From: Brevibacterium sp.
GTDB lineage: Bacteria; Actinomycetota; Actinomycetes; Actinomycetales; Brevibacteriaceae
Reading direction: 5' to 3'
Assembly: GCF_031179145.1 (NCBI RefSeq)
Contig: NZ_JAPSIB010000006.1
Span: 62,001-126,000, forward strand
Length of the DNA stretch: 64,000 nt
Notes under the pieces: generated by a model
The model's database searches: none
Told to the model about the DNA's origin: nothing
The model's input: only the letters and a program-made list of their open reading frames with translations
Translations under genes and position numbers: made by a program
In this document: piece by piece, positions 26,694 to 35,820 of the stretch
Numbering within the stretch: the stretch's first letter is position 1
Layout of the letters: the number at the start of each line of letters is the position of its first letter

Positions 26694-26855
26694 AGTGATC
26701 ACTCCTTTGCGATGACGTTGAAACCACACTAGAAGTCGGTACGGACATGAAATTTGAGCCTGGGCGTGATCGCCTCGTCTTCTTGGGTTGTAGCCTGAAC
26801 CTATCGGCCGTGGCCGAGCGAATTCGCCCAGGTACAGGGAAGGGCAGCAGTTGCC

Positions 26856-27923
26856 GTGAGCAATGTCGAAACCAATCCGGATCAGGTGCTCTGCCGCGCC
26901 GAAGGACTGCACGAGGAGCAATGCCGTCAGGGCGATCGCGCTCCGGTGGAGATCCTCACTGCCAGAGACGTTCCCCTGGGCGGGCCGCGGGCAATGACAG
27001 TGCGGCGGACCCTGCCGCAGCGACAGCGCTCACTCATCGGATCGTGGTGCTTCGTCGACCACTACGGACCCGACGACGTATCAAAGACAGGCGGCATGGA
27101 CGTCGCCCCTCATCCGCACACTGGATTGCAGACGGTCAGCTGGCTCTTCGAGGGCGCCATCCAGCACATCGATTCCGGGGACAATGCCGGCCTGGTCCTT
27201 CCCGCTGAGGTCAACCTGATGACGGCGGGACGGGGCATCTGCCACTCCGAAGTGTCCACCGCTGACACTGAGGTCCTCCACGGCGTTCAACTATGGCTGG
27301 CACTGCCTGACGCCGTGCGTCACGAGGAAGGGCGGAAGTTCGAACACTATGCTCCCAAACCCGTCGAGTTCGATGGGGGAGAGCTTATCGTCTTCCTCGG
27401 TGAGCTCGCGGGCTCGCAGTCGCCGGTGAGCACGTATTCGCCGCTCGTCGGCGCCGAGATCCGGTTGGGCCCTGGAGCCACGGTGAATCTGCCCGTCGAT
27501 GACCGGTTCGAGCATGGAGTCCTCGTGGATTCGGGAGACGTGACCGTGGAGGACGTGGCACTGCCGGTGAATGCCCTCGGCTACATCGGGGTCGGCCTCA
27601 ACGAGATCCGGATCAGCAACCGCGCCGAGGTGGATGCTCGGATCGTGCTCCTAGGTGGCACGCCCTTCGAGGAGGAGATCGTCATGTGGTGGAATTTCGT
27701 CGGCCGCAGCCATGACGAAATCAGCCTGTTCCGCCAGGAATGGCAGGACGAGAGTCCTCGTTTTGGCGAGGTCATCGGCTACGTCGGCAGCGGTGGTCCT
27801 GGAAGGAACTCAGCCGGAATGAGCCGGCTGCCGGCGCCCGAACTTCCGGAGGTCCGAATCCGAGCCCGAAGGAACCCGCCACCACACGCCCAAGCACACC
27901 ACGACAAGGAGAACGACCGATGA
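26856..27923 (+). CDS. Pirin family protein
   Basis: A 355-residue bicupin. The N-terminal pirin signature is present: FVDHYGP, then [19 protein letters not shown] with metal-binding His residues, then GRGICHSE (about 125-132). Bacterial pirins act as quercetinases or as redox-linked regulators. The C-terminal tail (about 325-355) is His/Arg/Pro-rich. The start is a GTG. The gene is divergent from the helicase-sigma fusion, with a 162-bp spacer, and its stop overlaps the downstream GNAT start (ATGA). Confidence 0.9.
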   Translation: MSNVETNPDQVLCRAEGLHEEQCRQGDRAPVEILTARDVPLGGPRAMTVRRTLPQRQRSLIGSWCFVDHYGPDDVSKTGGMDVAPHPHTGLQTVSWLFEGAIQHIDSGDNAGLVLPAEVNLMTAGRGICHSEVSTADTEVLHGVQLWLALPDAVRHEEGRKFEHYAPKPVEFDGGELIVFLGELAGSQSPVSTYSPLVGAEIRLGPGATVNLPVDDRFEHGVLVDSGDVTVEDVALPVNALGYIGVGLNEIRISNRAEVDARIVLLGGTPFEEEIVMWWNFVGRSHDEISLFRQEWQDESPRFGEVIGYVGSGGPGRNSAGMSRLPAPELPEVRIRARRNPPPHAQAHHDKENDR

Positions 27924-28294
27924 CCGAAGCACTCAAGGACTCCACCGGCGCCGAGGTGACCGTTGAGCTCGATGAGGCGGGTAAGTCCTACGCGATCACG
28001 CTCGAGTCAGGGGAAGTGGCAGGACGTGCTCATTTCGTTGCGAGTCCCGACTCGGCGACCGAGCGGATCTTCTATCACACCGAAGTCAATAAGCAGTTCG
28101 GTGGACGAGGGCTGTCAAAGGTGCTCGTGGCGCAGGCGATGGAGGATTCGCGTGAGCAGGGGTTCATTGTCGTGCCGGTTTGCCCACTATTCAGCAGGTG
28201 GGTCCAGGAGCATGGGGATGACTACCTCGCTGAGGGTGGGAAGTTCCGCAATGCGACTGGGGCGGACTTCGCGGTGGTGGAGAAGCTGACTTAG
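27920..28294 (+). CDS. GNAT family N-acetyltransferase (YidJ/GATD-type)
   Basis: A 124-residue minimal GNAT domain. It has the acetyl-CoA loop FGGRGLSKVLV (about 62-72) and the VVPVCPLFSRWVQEH block (about 88-102) typical of the small YjdJ-like acetyltransferases. The ATG overlaps the pirin stop, so the two are co-translated. Substrate unknown. It converges on the AbiH gene, 30 bp away. Confidence 0.9.
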   Translation: MTEALKDSTGAEVTVELDEAGKSYAITLESGEVAGRAHFVASPDSATERIFYHTEVNKQFGGRGLSKVLVAQAMEDSREQGFIVVPVCPLFSRWVQEHGDDYLAEGGKFRNATGADFAVVEKLT

Positions 28295-28324
28295 GCCGCC
28301 GAAACAAATCAGTCAAGCTGTTTG

Positions 28325-29473
28325 TCAAGTCGTTGCTTCTTTTTGTATCCGTGACGTATTTAGCCAGATACGATCCACGCTGTCGTCATACAGTACAACG
28401 TGTATGCGTTCGTTAATTTTGGCAGGTAGTTTCTGAACTTCCGCCTGCGCTACATTAAGAAATTTCGTCCTAATGTGTTCTTCTGTGATCTGTGCTCCAA
28501 CTCCGCCGCACCACCAGTAGATGATCATTTCACTTTCGTTATTGTTCGATATAGACTTTAAGATACTGCGCCACCACCAACCGTCTGTTTCGCCCAACGA
28601 GCAACCGAATAAAATGAAGAGATCTGTATCGTCAATAAGATGAGAAAATCGGGTGTCGCTTTGCGCCCAAAAAGGCTTCTGGAGCTTTTTCTTGGGATCG
28701 GCTCCACTCTTATTTCTTCCCTCTGCATCGATTCCGAAGAGCAGTGACCTTGGGATTCCCTGATATCCGTGCGGATGAACAATGTCTGTAAGTACATAGC
28801 TCGACCATTTTGTTTCAGAATTTCCCCTGCCGCATTCTTTGTTGGCCGGATTCGGGTAAAAACTGAAATTCCTGTCGGCGTATTTGAACGGGTGGGGATC
28901 AAATTGCTCCTGATCCAAATAGACGTATCCATCCAGGAGGGGCGTGTAATTGAAATTTACGAACAAAAAGTTATATAAATCATAATGGTCCGTCTTTAAT
29001 GGAAATCGAAAGGAGGATCGCGGTAAATGCCGGTCGACGTCTTCGACGAACCCGGAGAGTGAATTTACGCTCCAGTTGAACTCCATGGCGTCGTTGCCGA
29101 GCTGGTCAAGCAGGGTGCTGGAAGCAACCTGATTGAGAAAGCTCGAGAACTCTCGCTGCACATGTCTCAGGGAAGAATACACGTCGTCTGGGCGTAAGGA
29201 GCCTCTCTCGAGAAGTTTTCCAATCGCAGCCTCTAGGTCGCTCCAGTTATCCTTACCTTGACTCCGAAGTTCCTCCATCTCCGCAAGGAGGTGATTTCCG
29301 GCGTCAAATTGACGGAACTTCAAATAGTGGTAGAAAGTCTCATATCGAGTATCCCATGGCTGCTGATACTCTCGCATAACTTGTATGTCGAATCCGTTGC
29401 CCACCAGCGCCATTATATTGTGTTGCTTGCGAAGTTTCGTGAACTCCGACTTAGTGTAATCTCGGTATCCCAA
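28325..29473 (-). CDS. AbiH family abortive-infection protein
   Basis: A 382-residue protein of the AbiH family, phage-exclusion proteins first known from lactococcal plasmids. The N-terminal LVGNGFDI (about residues 23-30), the central FVNFNYTPLLDGY, HPHG near residue 235, and FILFGCSLGETDGWWW (about 287-302) are the family marks. The start is a TTG, supported by GGAGGGG 7 bp upstream. Base composition is visibly poorer in GC than all neighbours, a sign of recent transfer. It is the last gene of a NUDIX-HNH-AbiH operon. Confidence 0.85.
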   Translation of the reverse strand: MGYRDYTKSEFTKLRKQHNIMALVGNGFDIQVMREYQQPWDTRYETFYHYLKFRQFDAGNHLLAEMEELRSQGKDNWSDLEAAIGKLLERGSLRPDDVYSSLRHVQREFSSFLNQVASSTLLDQLGNDAMEFNWSVNSLSGFVEDVDRHLPRSSFRFPLKTDHYDLYNFLFVNFNYTPLLDGYVYLDQEQFDPHPFKYADRNFSFYPNPANKECGRGNSETKWSSYVLTDIVHPHGYQGIPRSLLFGIDAEGRNKSGADPKKKLQKPFWAQSDTRFSHLIDDTDLFILFGCSLGETDGWWWRSILKSISNNNESEMIIYWWCGGVGAQITEEHIRTKFLNVAQAEVQKLPAKINERIHVVLYDDSVDRIWLNTSRIQKEATT

Positions 29474-29537
29474 AGTGCCCCTCCATGCGAGTGGAAATCC
29501 AAACGATTGCAGAAACTTTGAAAGGGTGGTATATAAG

Positions 29538-30491
29538 CTACTTCTCTGTGCTGCGACACGTGATGTCGTCTACCGATGCTGTCTTGAAGTGTACGTATTT
29601 CTCCTCTAGAAGATCTCCTCGTGGTCGTTCTCGCTTATTCGTTGGCAGTGTCATCAGTTGTCTGCCATGTAGCTCCTGGAGTCCGTGTCTTAACATTGGA
29701 CCGTCAATCTCTTCGAGAAGATCGTGCCGGATCTCTACGACGTGATCTGGTCGAATTCCAAGAAAATAGGTATCAAATGCGGCATGATGGATCTTGCACA
29801 TAGACAGGCCGTTCACGACTGAGGCAATGCCATTCGTCTCTCTGTCAGCGACGATGTGCGCCGCGTCCAGTAGCTGTGGATGCGCAAGGTTGCACACAGC
29901 ACAGCGATTTTTGTAAGCCATCAGGACTGTCGAACGAAATACGGGTTGGTGCACCCGTGTCTTGGCAAGTCTGTAGATGTACTTGCGGGCGGCGATTTCC
30001 AAGGTCGAGTACTCCCTGAGGTCCGGTACGTCCTCTTGGTCCACTGTCGCTAGCACGAACTGATTGAGTGCGGGTTCTTCCCCGACTATGTATACCGGTG
30101 CAATGATCTGAAATCGCGCAGGTGCCATCGCGACGCCCCAGAACCATACGAGCGGCAGTCGACGTCTCATTGCCTCTCGTAGTCCTCGGTTCTCTGGAAG
30201 GTCGGGATCGGTTCCTCTCCACTTGTATCGGAAGAGGCCGTCGGCTCCGACCTCGTCTTCGTAGGGGCGTTCTTGCCCTGGTGAACGGAACACTGTCTGA
30301 ATTGAGAGCGCCGCATCGAACCCGCTAGGCTTGCGGATTCCCTGCTGCGTCGGTTGCAGCTTGAACTGTTCGCCATTAAACTGGAAATCCTTGATGTCTT
30401 CCCTGGTTAAGGGTTCTCGCCCATCTTCGGTTCTCATCTTCAGCCAGTTGATTGCGGCTTCGCGTAAGCCGTCGGGCTCGCCATAAATCAT
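29538..30491 (-). CDS. HNH restriction-type endonuclease
   Basis: A 317-residue nuclease. Residues about 205-260 hold the HNH/treble-clef core: RCAVCNLAHPQLLDAAHIV (first Cys pair and His), VVNGLSMCKIHHAAFD (Asn and second Cys/His). The N-terminal 200 residues, with FRYKWRGTDPDLPENRG near 90 and IIAPVYIVGEEPALNQF near 130, look like the reader half of modified-base-dependent restriction enzymes, but I do not recognise the fold. Its ATG overlaps the NUDIX stop (ATGA). GC is lower than the chromosome average. Confidence 0.85.
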   Translation of the reverse strand: MIYGEPDGLREAAINWLKMRTEDGREPLTREDIKDFQFNGEQFKLQPTQQGIRKPSGFDAALSIQTVFRSPGQERPYEDEVGADGLFRYKWRGTDPDLPENRGLREAMRRRLPLVWFWGVAMAPARFQIIAPVYIVGEEPALNQFVLATVDQEDVPDLREYSTLEIAARKYIYRLAKTRVHQPVFRSTVLMAYKNRCAVCNLAHPQLLDAAHIVADRETNGIASVVNGLSMCKIHHAAFDTYFLGIRPDHVVEIRHDLLEEIDGPMLRHGLQELHGRQLMTLPTNKRERPRGDLLEEKYVHFKTASVDDITCRSTEK

Positions 30492-30916
30492 TCGTGCACG
30501 CTCCCGGCTTTTGTGTCAGTCGTCGCCGAAGTTTGTAGAGCATTGACAGTGGGGAGGTCGGCGACTGCCCAGTCGAGGTCCGACAGCTCGTATATCGAAC
30601 ACCACCGTAGTTCGTCGTGATCAGTGCTGACTACCGGGAATTCGCTGGCCTGTGCCCAATAGCAAGCGAGGTCAATCGATTGTCCATTGGAATTCGACAC
30701 CTCACGTGTCAAGAGATCACCAACTGAAACGCTCACGAGGCCAAGTTCTTCCTCGAGCTCACGTCGCAGCGCGGATTTGGGGCTCTCACCTGGCTCGATC
30801 TTGCCTCCGGGGAACTCCCACTTGCCACCCTCTGCCTTGTGCGGGCTACGTCGGCATGCAAGGACCTGTCCGTCGCGATGAAGAACTGCGCCGACAACCT
30901 GGAGGGCTTCACTCAT
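30488..30916 (-). CDS. NUDIX hydrolase (MutT-like)
   Basis: A 142-residue MutT-type pyrophosphatase. The NUDIX box is complete: GGKIEPGESPKSALRRELEE then LGL (about residues 37-59), with a catalytic Glu cluster. Free-standing MutT enzymes cleave 8-oxo-dGTP or (d)CTP. Here the enzyme is coupled by a 4-base overlap to an HNH nuclease and then AbiH, which suggests it acts on a nucleotide signal or a modified phage nucleotide instead of in housekeeping. That role is an inference from context. Confidence 0.9.
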   Translation of the reverse strand: MSEALQVVGAVLHRDGQVLACRRSPHKAEGGKWEFPGGKIEPGESPKSALRRELEEELGLVSVSVGDLLTREVSNSNGQSIDLACYWAQASEFPVVSTDHDELRWCSIYELSDLDWAVADLPTVNALQTSATTDTKAGSVHE

Positions 30917-31225
30917 GATTACAGATTAATCCACAATTGCAGTGGTTAGCTGAGGAGGCCGATATTTGGCGCGAAATTACGACGTAGCGACCCGGAAGGC
31001 AGAAGGACATTCCATGATCGCGACCGCTCAGCGCTCCCGACGGGTCATGGACGAAGACGAATTCGAGGGCGAAAGCAGCAGCTTCACCTCGTCCTCGGCT
31101 GAGAATCAGTACATCGTAGGGGACGCGTCGGCCAGTAAGTTGACTGCAAGCTTGGGTACTAAGATTCCGCTGGGTTCGGGCAGCGCATTGGCGCCTACTC
31201 ATCCATGGTTATGCCGACTCGCGCG
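30917..31225. other. Spacer upstream of the NUDIX operon
   Basis: About 310 bp without a supported gene. A plus-strand frame from 30966 runs through but has no SD and overlaps the NCS1 gene antisense. It presumably carries the defence operon promoter. Confidence 0.4.
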
Positions 31226-31256
31226 AACGGCCCCACCGATGAAAGGTGAGGCCGTT
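31226..31256 (-). terminator. Terminator of the NCS1 permease gene
   Basis: A 12-bp stem with one mismatch, AACGGCCCCACC (31226-31237) and GGTGAGGCCGTT (31245-31256), with a 7-base loop. It is 15 bp past the permease stop on the minus strand. Confidence 0.6.
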
Positions 31257-31270
31257 TGCGACGGTGGGTT

Positions 31271-32686
31271 TCAGTCAGAGCGGACAGCACCCACTTCGAG
31301 CTCACCCTCAGGCGCCTTCCGCCGAGCACGTACCAACACCAAATACACAACCGCCGTGACCACGAACCCGACGAGCCAGGCGATGTCGATGAACTGCAGC
31401 GGTTCGGCCATCGGTCCGGTGAAGAGCGGGGTGATCATGAACGGCACTTGAGCCAGGAGCCCGATTCCGTAGCTGGACAGACCGACGACGTTCCACTTCC
31501 CGTACCGCCCGCCATCGGGAGCGAAGAGGTCGTCGAGGTCGTAATGGCCCTTCTGCACGATGAAGTAGTCAGCCAGGTTGATCGCCGACCACGGGATGAG
31601 GACGTAGAGCAGCAGGGTGAGGAAGCTTTCGAACATCGTCATGAAGTCACCCTGCCCGAGCACCGCGATCAGCGTGGCCACGGCACCGCTGATGATGGTG
31701 GTCCACACACGCTTGGCCGGCGTGATCGTCGACCTGAAGTTCGACTGCATCACCGTCAGTGCGTTCATCACCGCCGAGTAGAGTTCGACGCCGTTGATGA
31801 GTGCCGAGCTGACGGCGAAGACGATGAGCACGATCATGCCGATGGGTCCGAGGTACTCTCCCAGCGCTGCCAGAGGATTGTCGGGGTTGGCAGCACCGAG
31901 CAGCACGCCGAGGCTCATGACGAACACAGAGCTGAGGACGAGACCGAGGTATGTGCTCCAAAATGCCGTCTTCGGGCCGGTGGACTTGGGCAGGTAGCGT
32001 GAGTAGTCCGAGACGTACGGGGCATAGGCGAGCTGCCAGACGATACCGATCGCCAGCATGGCGAAGAAACCCTCGAACGTGAATGCGGCTTCGGACCTCT
32101 GGCTGGTCACCTCAGGTTCGAGTGCGAACAGGACCATGGACACGGTCACGGCGAGGGCGATGAAGATCGAGAGCCACGTCATCGTCTTCTGCAGCAGGTC
32201 GTATCCGAAGACGCACAGGCCGATCCCGATCACCGCGAACAGAACGATGGCGATGGTGCCGTTGAAGTCAGGGACGACTGCGAGCAGGGAGTCCTTGGCG
32301 ACGATGAGGATGCTCGAGAAGAATCCCATGAACATGATGAAGGCGATGATCGCGAACAGACTGGCGCCCAGGTAGCCGAACTGCGCCCTCGCCTGAAGCA
32401 TCTGAGGCACGCCGAGGTGGGGCCCCTGAGACGCATGAAGTGCCGAGCCGAACGCTCCGATGACGTTGCCGGCGAGGATCGCGACGATGCTCCAGAAGAT
32501 CGGCAGGCCGTAGGCGCCGCTGGCTACCGCTCCGGTGATGACGGTCAACGGCATCATGTTGAGGCTGACCCAGATGGCGAACAGCGACCAGTTGGTCCCA
32601 GTGCGTTCAGTTTCAGGGATCGGCAGCACGTGCTGCTGTTCGAAGCGCACGAACGTCTTCGAGTTGGTGGATGAAATGTCTGACAT
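31271..32686 (-). CDS. NCS1 family purine/cytosine/hydantoin permease
   Basis: A 471-residue transporter of the nucleobase-cation symport-1 family with about 12 helices. RTGTNWSLFAIWVSLNMMP (about 28-46) opens the fold, and YAPYVSDYSRYLP is the conserved loop after TM6. Members carry cytosine, allantoin, hydantoins, thiamin or related N-heterocycles. It lies downstream of the aminotransferase gene beyond a strong hairpin, so it is either a separate unit or the attenuated end of the catabolic operon. Substrate unknown. Confidence 0.9.
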   Translation of the reverse strand: MSDISSTNSKTFVRFEQQHVLPIPETERTGTNWSLFAIWVSLNMMPLTVITGAVASGAYGLPIFWSIVAILAGNVIGAFGSALHASQGPHLGVPQMLQARAQFGYLGASLFAIIAFIMFMGFFSSILIVAKDSLLAVVPDFNGTIAIVLFAVIGIGLCVFGYDLLQKTMTWLSIFIALAVTVSMVLFALEPEVTSQRSEAAFTFEGFFAMLAIGIVWQLAYAPYVSDYSRYLPKSTGPKTAFWSTYLGLVLSSVFVMSLGVLLGAANPDNPLAALGEYLGPIGMIVLIVFAVSSALINGVELYSAVMNALTVMQSNFRSTITPAKRVWTTIISGAVATLIAVLGQGDFMTMFESFLTLLLYVLIPWSAINLADYFIVQKGHYDLDDLFAPDGGRYGKWNVVGLSSYGIGLLAQVPFMITPLFTGPMAEPLQFIDIAWLVGFVVTAVVYLVLVRARRKAPEGELEVGAVRSD

Positions 32687-32712
32687 GAGTTCTCTCCTTT
32701 GAGCGGCTCTGG

Positions 32713-32742
32713 CCCGGGGAGTCGCTTCTGCGACTCCCCGGG
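32713..32742 (-). terminator. Strong hairpin between aminotransferase and NCS1 permease
   Basis: A perfect 13-bp stem (CCCGGGGAGTCGC with its complement) and a TTCT tetraloop, 11 bp past the aminotransferase stop. There is no T-tract. It may set a lower permease dose. Confidence 0.65.
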
Positions 32743-32752
32743 GTCGTCGTTG

Positions 32753-34192
32753 TCAGATCCCGGCGCGCTCGATGGCGAGGGTGAACGCCTGGTCGAGCAG
32801 CCCGGTGAGCTCGTCGATGTCCTCGCGACCCATGACCAGCGGCGGCGAGACTTGGACGAGGGGATTGCCCTCCGCATCGATGGCGACTCGGCAGATGAGG
32901 CCAACCTCGGCGAGGGCCGGGTTGAGGTAGGAGCCGACGAACTCGGCGGCGCTGACGTTTTCATGCGTCCACGACTTCGCCTCCTTGTCGGTGACGAGCT
33001 CGAACGTGCGGTGGAAACCGTCACCACGCAGGTCACCAACGATCACCGAGTGCTTCTGTGCCAGACCGTCAAGCTTCTCGCCGAGGTAGGGGCTGAGTTC
33101 GGCGACGTTCTCGACGACGCCCTCGCGCTCCATGATCTCGAGGTTCTTCAGCGCCGCGGCACAGGCGACGGGGTGGCCGCCGTAGGTCAGGGCGTGGTTG
33201 AACATCCCGACCGGTCCGTCGAGAACGGTTTCGATGATCTGGTCGCTGGCGATGACTCCGCCTAGAGGCATGTACGCTGAGGCGATTCCCTTGGCGAAGG
33301 TGATCATGTCCGGCTGGAAGCCGTAGTGGTCGGAGCCGAACCAGGAGCCCAGGCGCCCGTAGCCGGTGATGACCTCATCGGCGATCATGAGGATGCCGTA
33401 CTTGTCGCACAACTCCCGCACGCCCTGGAAGTAGCCCGCCGGTGGGGTGAGGCTGCCGCCGGCGTTCTGCAGCGGCTCCATGATGATCGCCGCGATCGTG
33501 TCGGCGCCCTCTTGAATGATGAGGGACTCGAGCTCGCCGAGGAGGAACTGGGTGAACTCCTTCTCCGTCTCGGCCTCGGGGCGGCGGTAGCGCTTCGTGT
33601 TGTGGGTGTGGCGCACGCCGTTCATCAGCGGTTCGAACATCTTGCGCACATCGGTCATGCCATTGAGCGACATCGCCCCGAAGCTGGTGCCGTGATAGGC
33701 GACCCGGCGGGCGAGGAACTTGTAGCGGGAGTGCTCGCCACGGGTGATGTGGTACTGGCGGGCCAGCTTGATCGCGGCCTCGTTCGACTCTCCGCCGCCG
33801 GAGGCGAAGAAGACTCGATTGAGGTCGCCGGGGGCGAGCTCGGCGATCTTCTGAGCGAGCTTCGCGGCCGGGGGATGGGCGACGGACCACGTGGTCTGGT
33901 AGGGGAGCGCGGCCATCTGCTCACGCACGGCATTGCCCACCTCGGCGCCGTAGGTGTAGCCGAGCTGGACGCAGAAGAGACCGGCGAGACCGTCGAAGAA
34001 GCGGGTGCCGTTCTCGTCGAAGACCGAGCAGTGCTCGCCGCGGACGAAGATCGGCAGGTCGGCGTCACGGTACTTCGCGGCCGAGGTGAAGTTCATGACG
34101 AGATGCCGCTTGGCGATCTCGGAGAGGTTCTCGGTGGGGACGGCGGGGGTCGCGGTCGTGGTGGTCGCCTCGGCGGTACTGTCGAGTGTCAT
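32753..34192 (-). CDS. Class III PLP-dependent aminotransferase
   Basis: A 479-residue fold-type I transaminase. The start at 34192 is chosen for AAAGGACA just upstream. The cofactor-binding block is clear: FASGGGESNEAAIKLAR (phosphate cup), IADEVITGYGRLG, and the Schiff-base lysine in FAKGIASAYMPLGG (about residue 305). The family moves omega-amino groups of polyamines, beta-alanine or GABA-like amines to pyruvate or 2-oxoglutarate. It is 26 bp after the aldehyde dehydrogenase gene, so amine-to-aldehyde-to-acid is the natural route. Confidence 0.92.
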   Translation of the reverse strand: MTLDSTAEATTTTATPAVPTENLSEIAKRHLVMNFTSAAKYRDADLPIFVRGEHCSVFDENGTRFFDGLAGLFCVQLGYTYGAEVGNAVREQMAALPYQTTWSVAHPPAAKLAQKIAELAPGDLNRVFFASGGGESNEAAIKLARQYHITRGEHSRYKFLARRVAYHGTSFGAMSLNGMTDVRKMFEPLMNGVRHTHNTKRYRRPEAETEKEFTQFLLGELESLIIQEGADTIAAIIMEPLQNAGGSLTPPAGYFQGVRELCDKYGILMIADEVITGYGRLGSWFGSDHYGFQPDMITFAKGIASAYMPLGGVIASDQIIETVLDGPVGMFNHALTYGGHPVACAAALKNLEIMEREGVVENVAELSPYLGEKLDGLAQKHSVIVGDLRGDGFHRTFELVTDKEAKSWTHENVSAAEFVGSYLNPALAEVGLICRVAIDAEGNPLVQVSPPLVMGREDIDELTGLLDQAFTLAIERAGI

Positions 34193-34218
34193 TGTCTGTC
34201 CTTTCGAGGGGCGGGGCC

Positions 34219-35727
34219 TCAGCCCCACTGCATCCAGGTGGTCTTGAAATCGGTGTAGTTCTCGAGGGCGTGGACGGAGAGGTCGCGGCCGAACCCGGAC
34301 TGCTTGAATCCGCCGAACGGGGTCGTGAACCCGAGGGCGTCAACGGTGTTCACCGACACGGTTCCGGCGACGAGCCGGGAGGACACGCGGTGGGCGCGGG
34401 CGAGGCTGCCCGTCCACAGCGAGGCGGCCAGGCCGTACGGGGTCTCATTCGCCTTCGCGATCGCCTCGTCCTCGGTGTCGAAGGGGGTGACGAGGGCGAC
34501 GGGTCCGAAGATCTCGTGCTCGTGGAGGCGGTGGTCGGCCGGCAGGTCGGTGACGATCGTCGGGTCGATGAATGCTCGCGAGCCGTTGATGTCGGGTCGG
34601 TTGCCGCCTGTGACGATCGTGCCGTCGGCCCGGGCCTCCTCGATGCACTCCCACACCTGGTCGGCGTGCTTCTCAGAGACGAGGGAGCCGATGGCGCTCG
34701 CCGGGTCGAGCGGGTCCCCGGGCTGGAAGCTCTCGGCCGCCTGCTGCAGGAGGCCGAGGAACTCCTCGTAGACGGAGCGTTCGACGAAGATCCGGGAATT
34801 CGCCGAGCACACCTCACCCTGGTTGTAGAAGGCGCCGAAGGCGGCCTTGCCGGCTGCCGCGGCCAGGTCCTCGCAGTCGGCGAAGACGAGGTTCGAGCTC
34901 TTCCCGCCGGCCTCGAGGGCAAGACGCTTCATGTTCGACTGGCCCGCGTACTGCTGGAGCTGCTTGGCCACCTCGGTGGAGCCGGTGAAGGCGAGCATGT
35001 CGACGTCCATGTGCAGCGCCAGGGCCTTCCCGGCCATGGATCCGCGGCCGGGGACGACGTTGAGGATGCCCGCCGGGATGCCGGCTTCGACGGCGAGCTC
35101 AGCCAGCAGGAGCGTCGAGTGCGAGGCCTCGACGGGAGGTTTGACGACGACGGCGTTGCCCGCGGCCAGCGCCGGGGCGATCTTCCACGTCGCGATCTCG
35201 AGCGGGTAGTTCCAGGCGACGATGACTCCGACGACTCCGAGGGGCTCACGGGTGACCAGCGCGGTCGAGCCCGCCGGTGTCACAGGGATCTCGTCGCTGC
35301 GCTTCTCGATCGCCTCGCCGTAGAAGCGGTAGAGCGCGGCCGAACCCGGCGCGTCGATCGTCGACGATTCGCTGATCGGCTTGCCCATGTCGAGGGTGTC
35401 GAGGAGCGCGAACTCGTCGGAACGGGCCTCGATGAACTCGGCGAGCCGCAGCAGTGCCACTCGCCGTTCGGCGGCGGAGATCCTCGACCAGTTGCCTGCC
35501 TCGTAGGCTTCGCGCGCACTGGCGACCGCGGCGTCGATGTCGGCCTCCTCGCCGTGGTGGAGCTCGGAGAGGATCTCACCGGTGGCGGGGTTCGTCTTCG
35601 CATGGGTGTTCCCGGAGAGCGCGTCGACTCGCCGCCCATCGATGACGGGGCGACCGTCGATGGTCAGGGCCGCGGCCTTCGCCTTCCAGTCCTCGAAGGT
35701 CGGGGCCGGTGTGGTCAGATCGTGCAT
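34219..35727 (-). CDS. Aldehyde dehydrogenase (PuuC/betaine-aldehyde type)
   Basis: A 502-residue NAD(P)+-dependent aldehyde dehydrogenase. Visible are WNYPLEIATWKIAPALAAGN with the active-site Asn, FTGSTEVAK, catalytic Glu in LEAGGKS, and catalytic Cys in NQGEVCSANSR (about 300). Closest in look to gamma-glutamyl-aminobutyraldehyde or aminoaldehyde dehydrogenases. With the next-door transaminase it would oxidise the aldehyde left after deamination. Confidence 0.92.
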   Translation of the reverse strand: MHDLTTPAPTFEDWKAKAAALTIDGRPVIDGRRVDALSGNTHAKTNPATGEILSELHHGEEADIDAAVASAREAYEAGNWSRISAAERRVALLRLAEFIEARSDEFALLDTLDMGKPISESSTIDAPGSAALYRFYGEAIEKRSDEIPVTPAGSTALVTREPLGVVGVIVAWNYPLEIATWKIAPALAAGNAVVVKPPVEASHSTLLLAELAVEAGIPAGILNVVPGRGSMAGKALALHMDVDMLAFTGSTEVAKQLQQYAGQSNMKRLALEAGGKSSNLVFADCEDLAAAAGKAAFGAFYNQGEVCSANSRIFVERSVYEEFLGLLQQAAESFQPGDPLDPASAIGSLVSEKHADQVWECIEEARADGTIVTGGNRPDINGSRAFIDPTIVTDLPADHRLHEHEIFGPVALVTPFDTEDEAIAKANETPYGLAASLWTGSLARAHRVSSRLVAGTVSVNTVDALGFTTPFGGFKQSGFGRDLSVHALENYTDFKTTWMQWG

Positions 35728-35820
35728 GGGTGATGCTCCTTCGCAGCAGGTGGTCGAGTCGGTGAGGCGGTCGGCTGCCTGGGGTTGGTCAGCTCCCCAT
35801 CGAGGCGGCTCATTCAGTGC

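Noticed and set aside
26694-26921. N-terminal extension of the helicase-sigma frame up to 26921
   Set aside because: No SD, poor sequence, and it would overlap the divergent pirin start; AAAGGAG selects the GTG at 26693.
31256-32002. Plus-strand His/Asp/Glu-rich frame
   Set aside because: Antisense shadow of the NCS1 permease.
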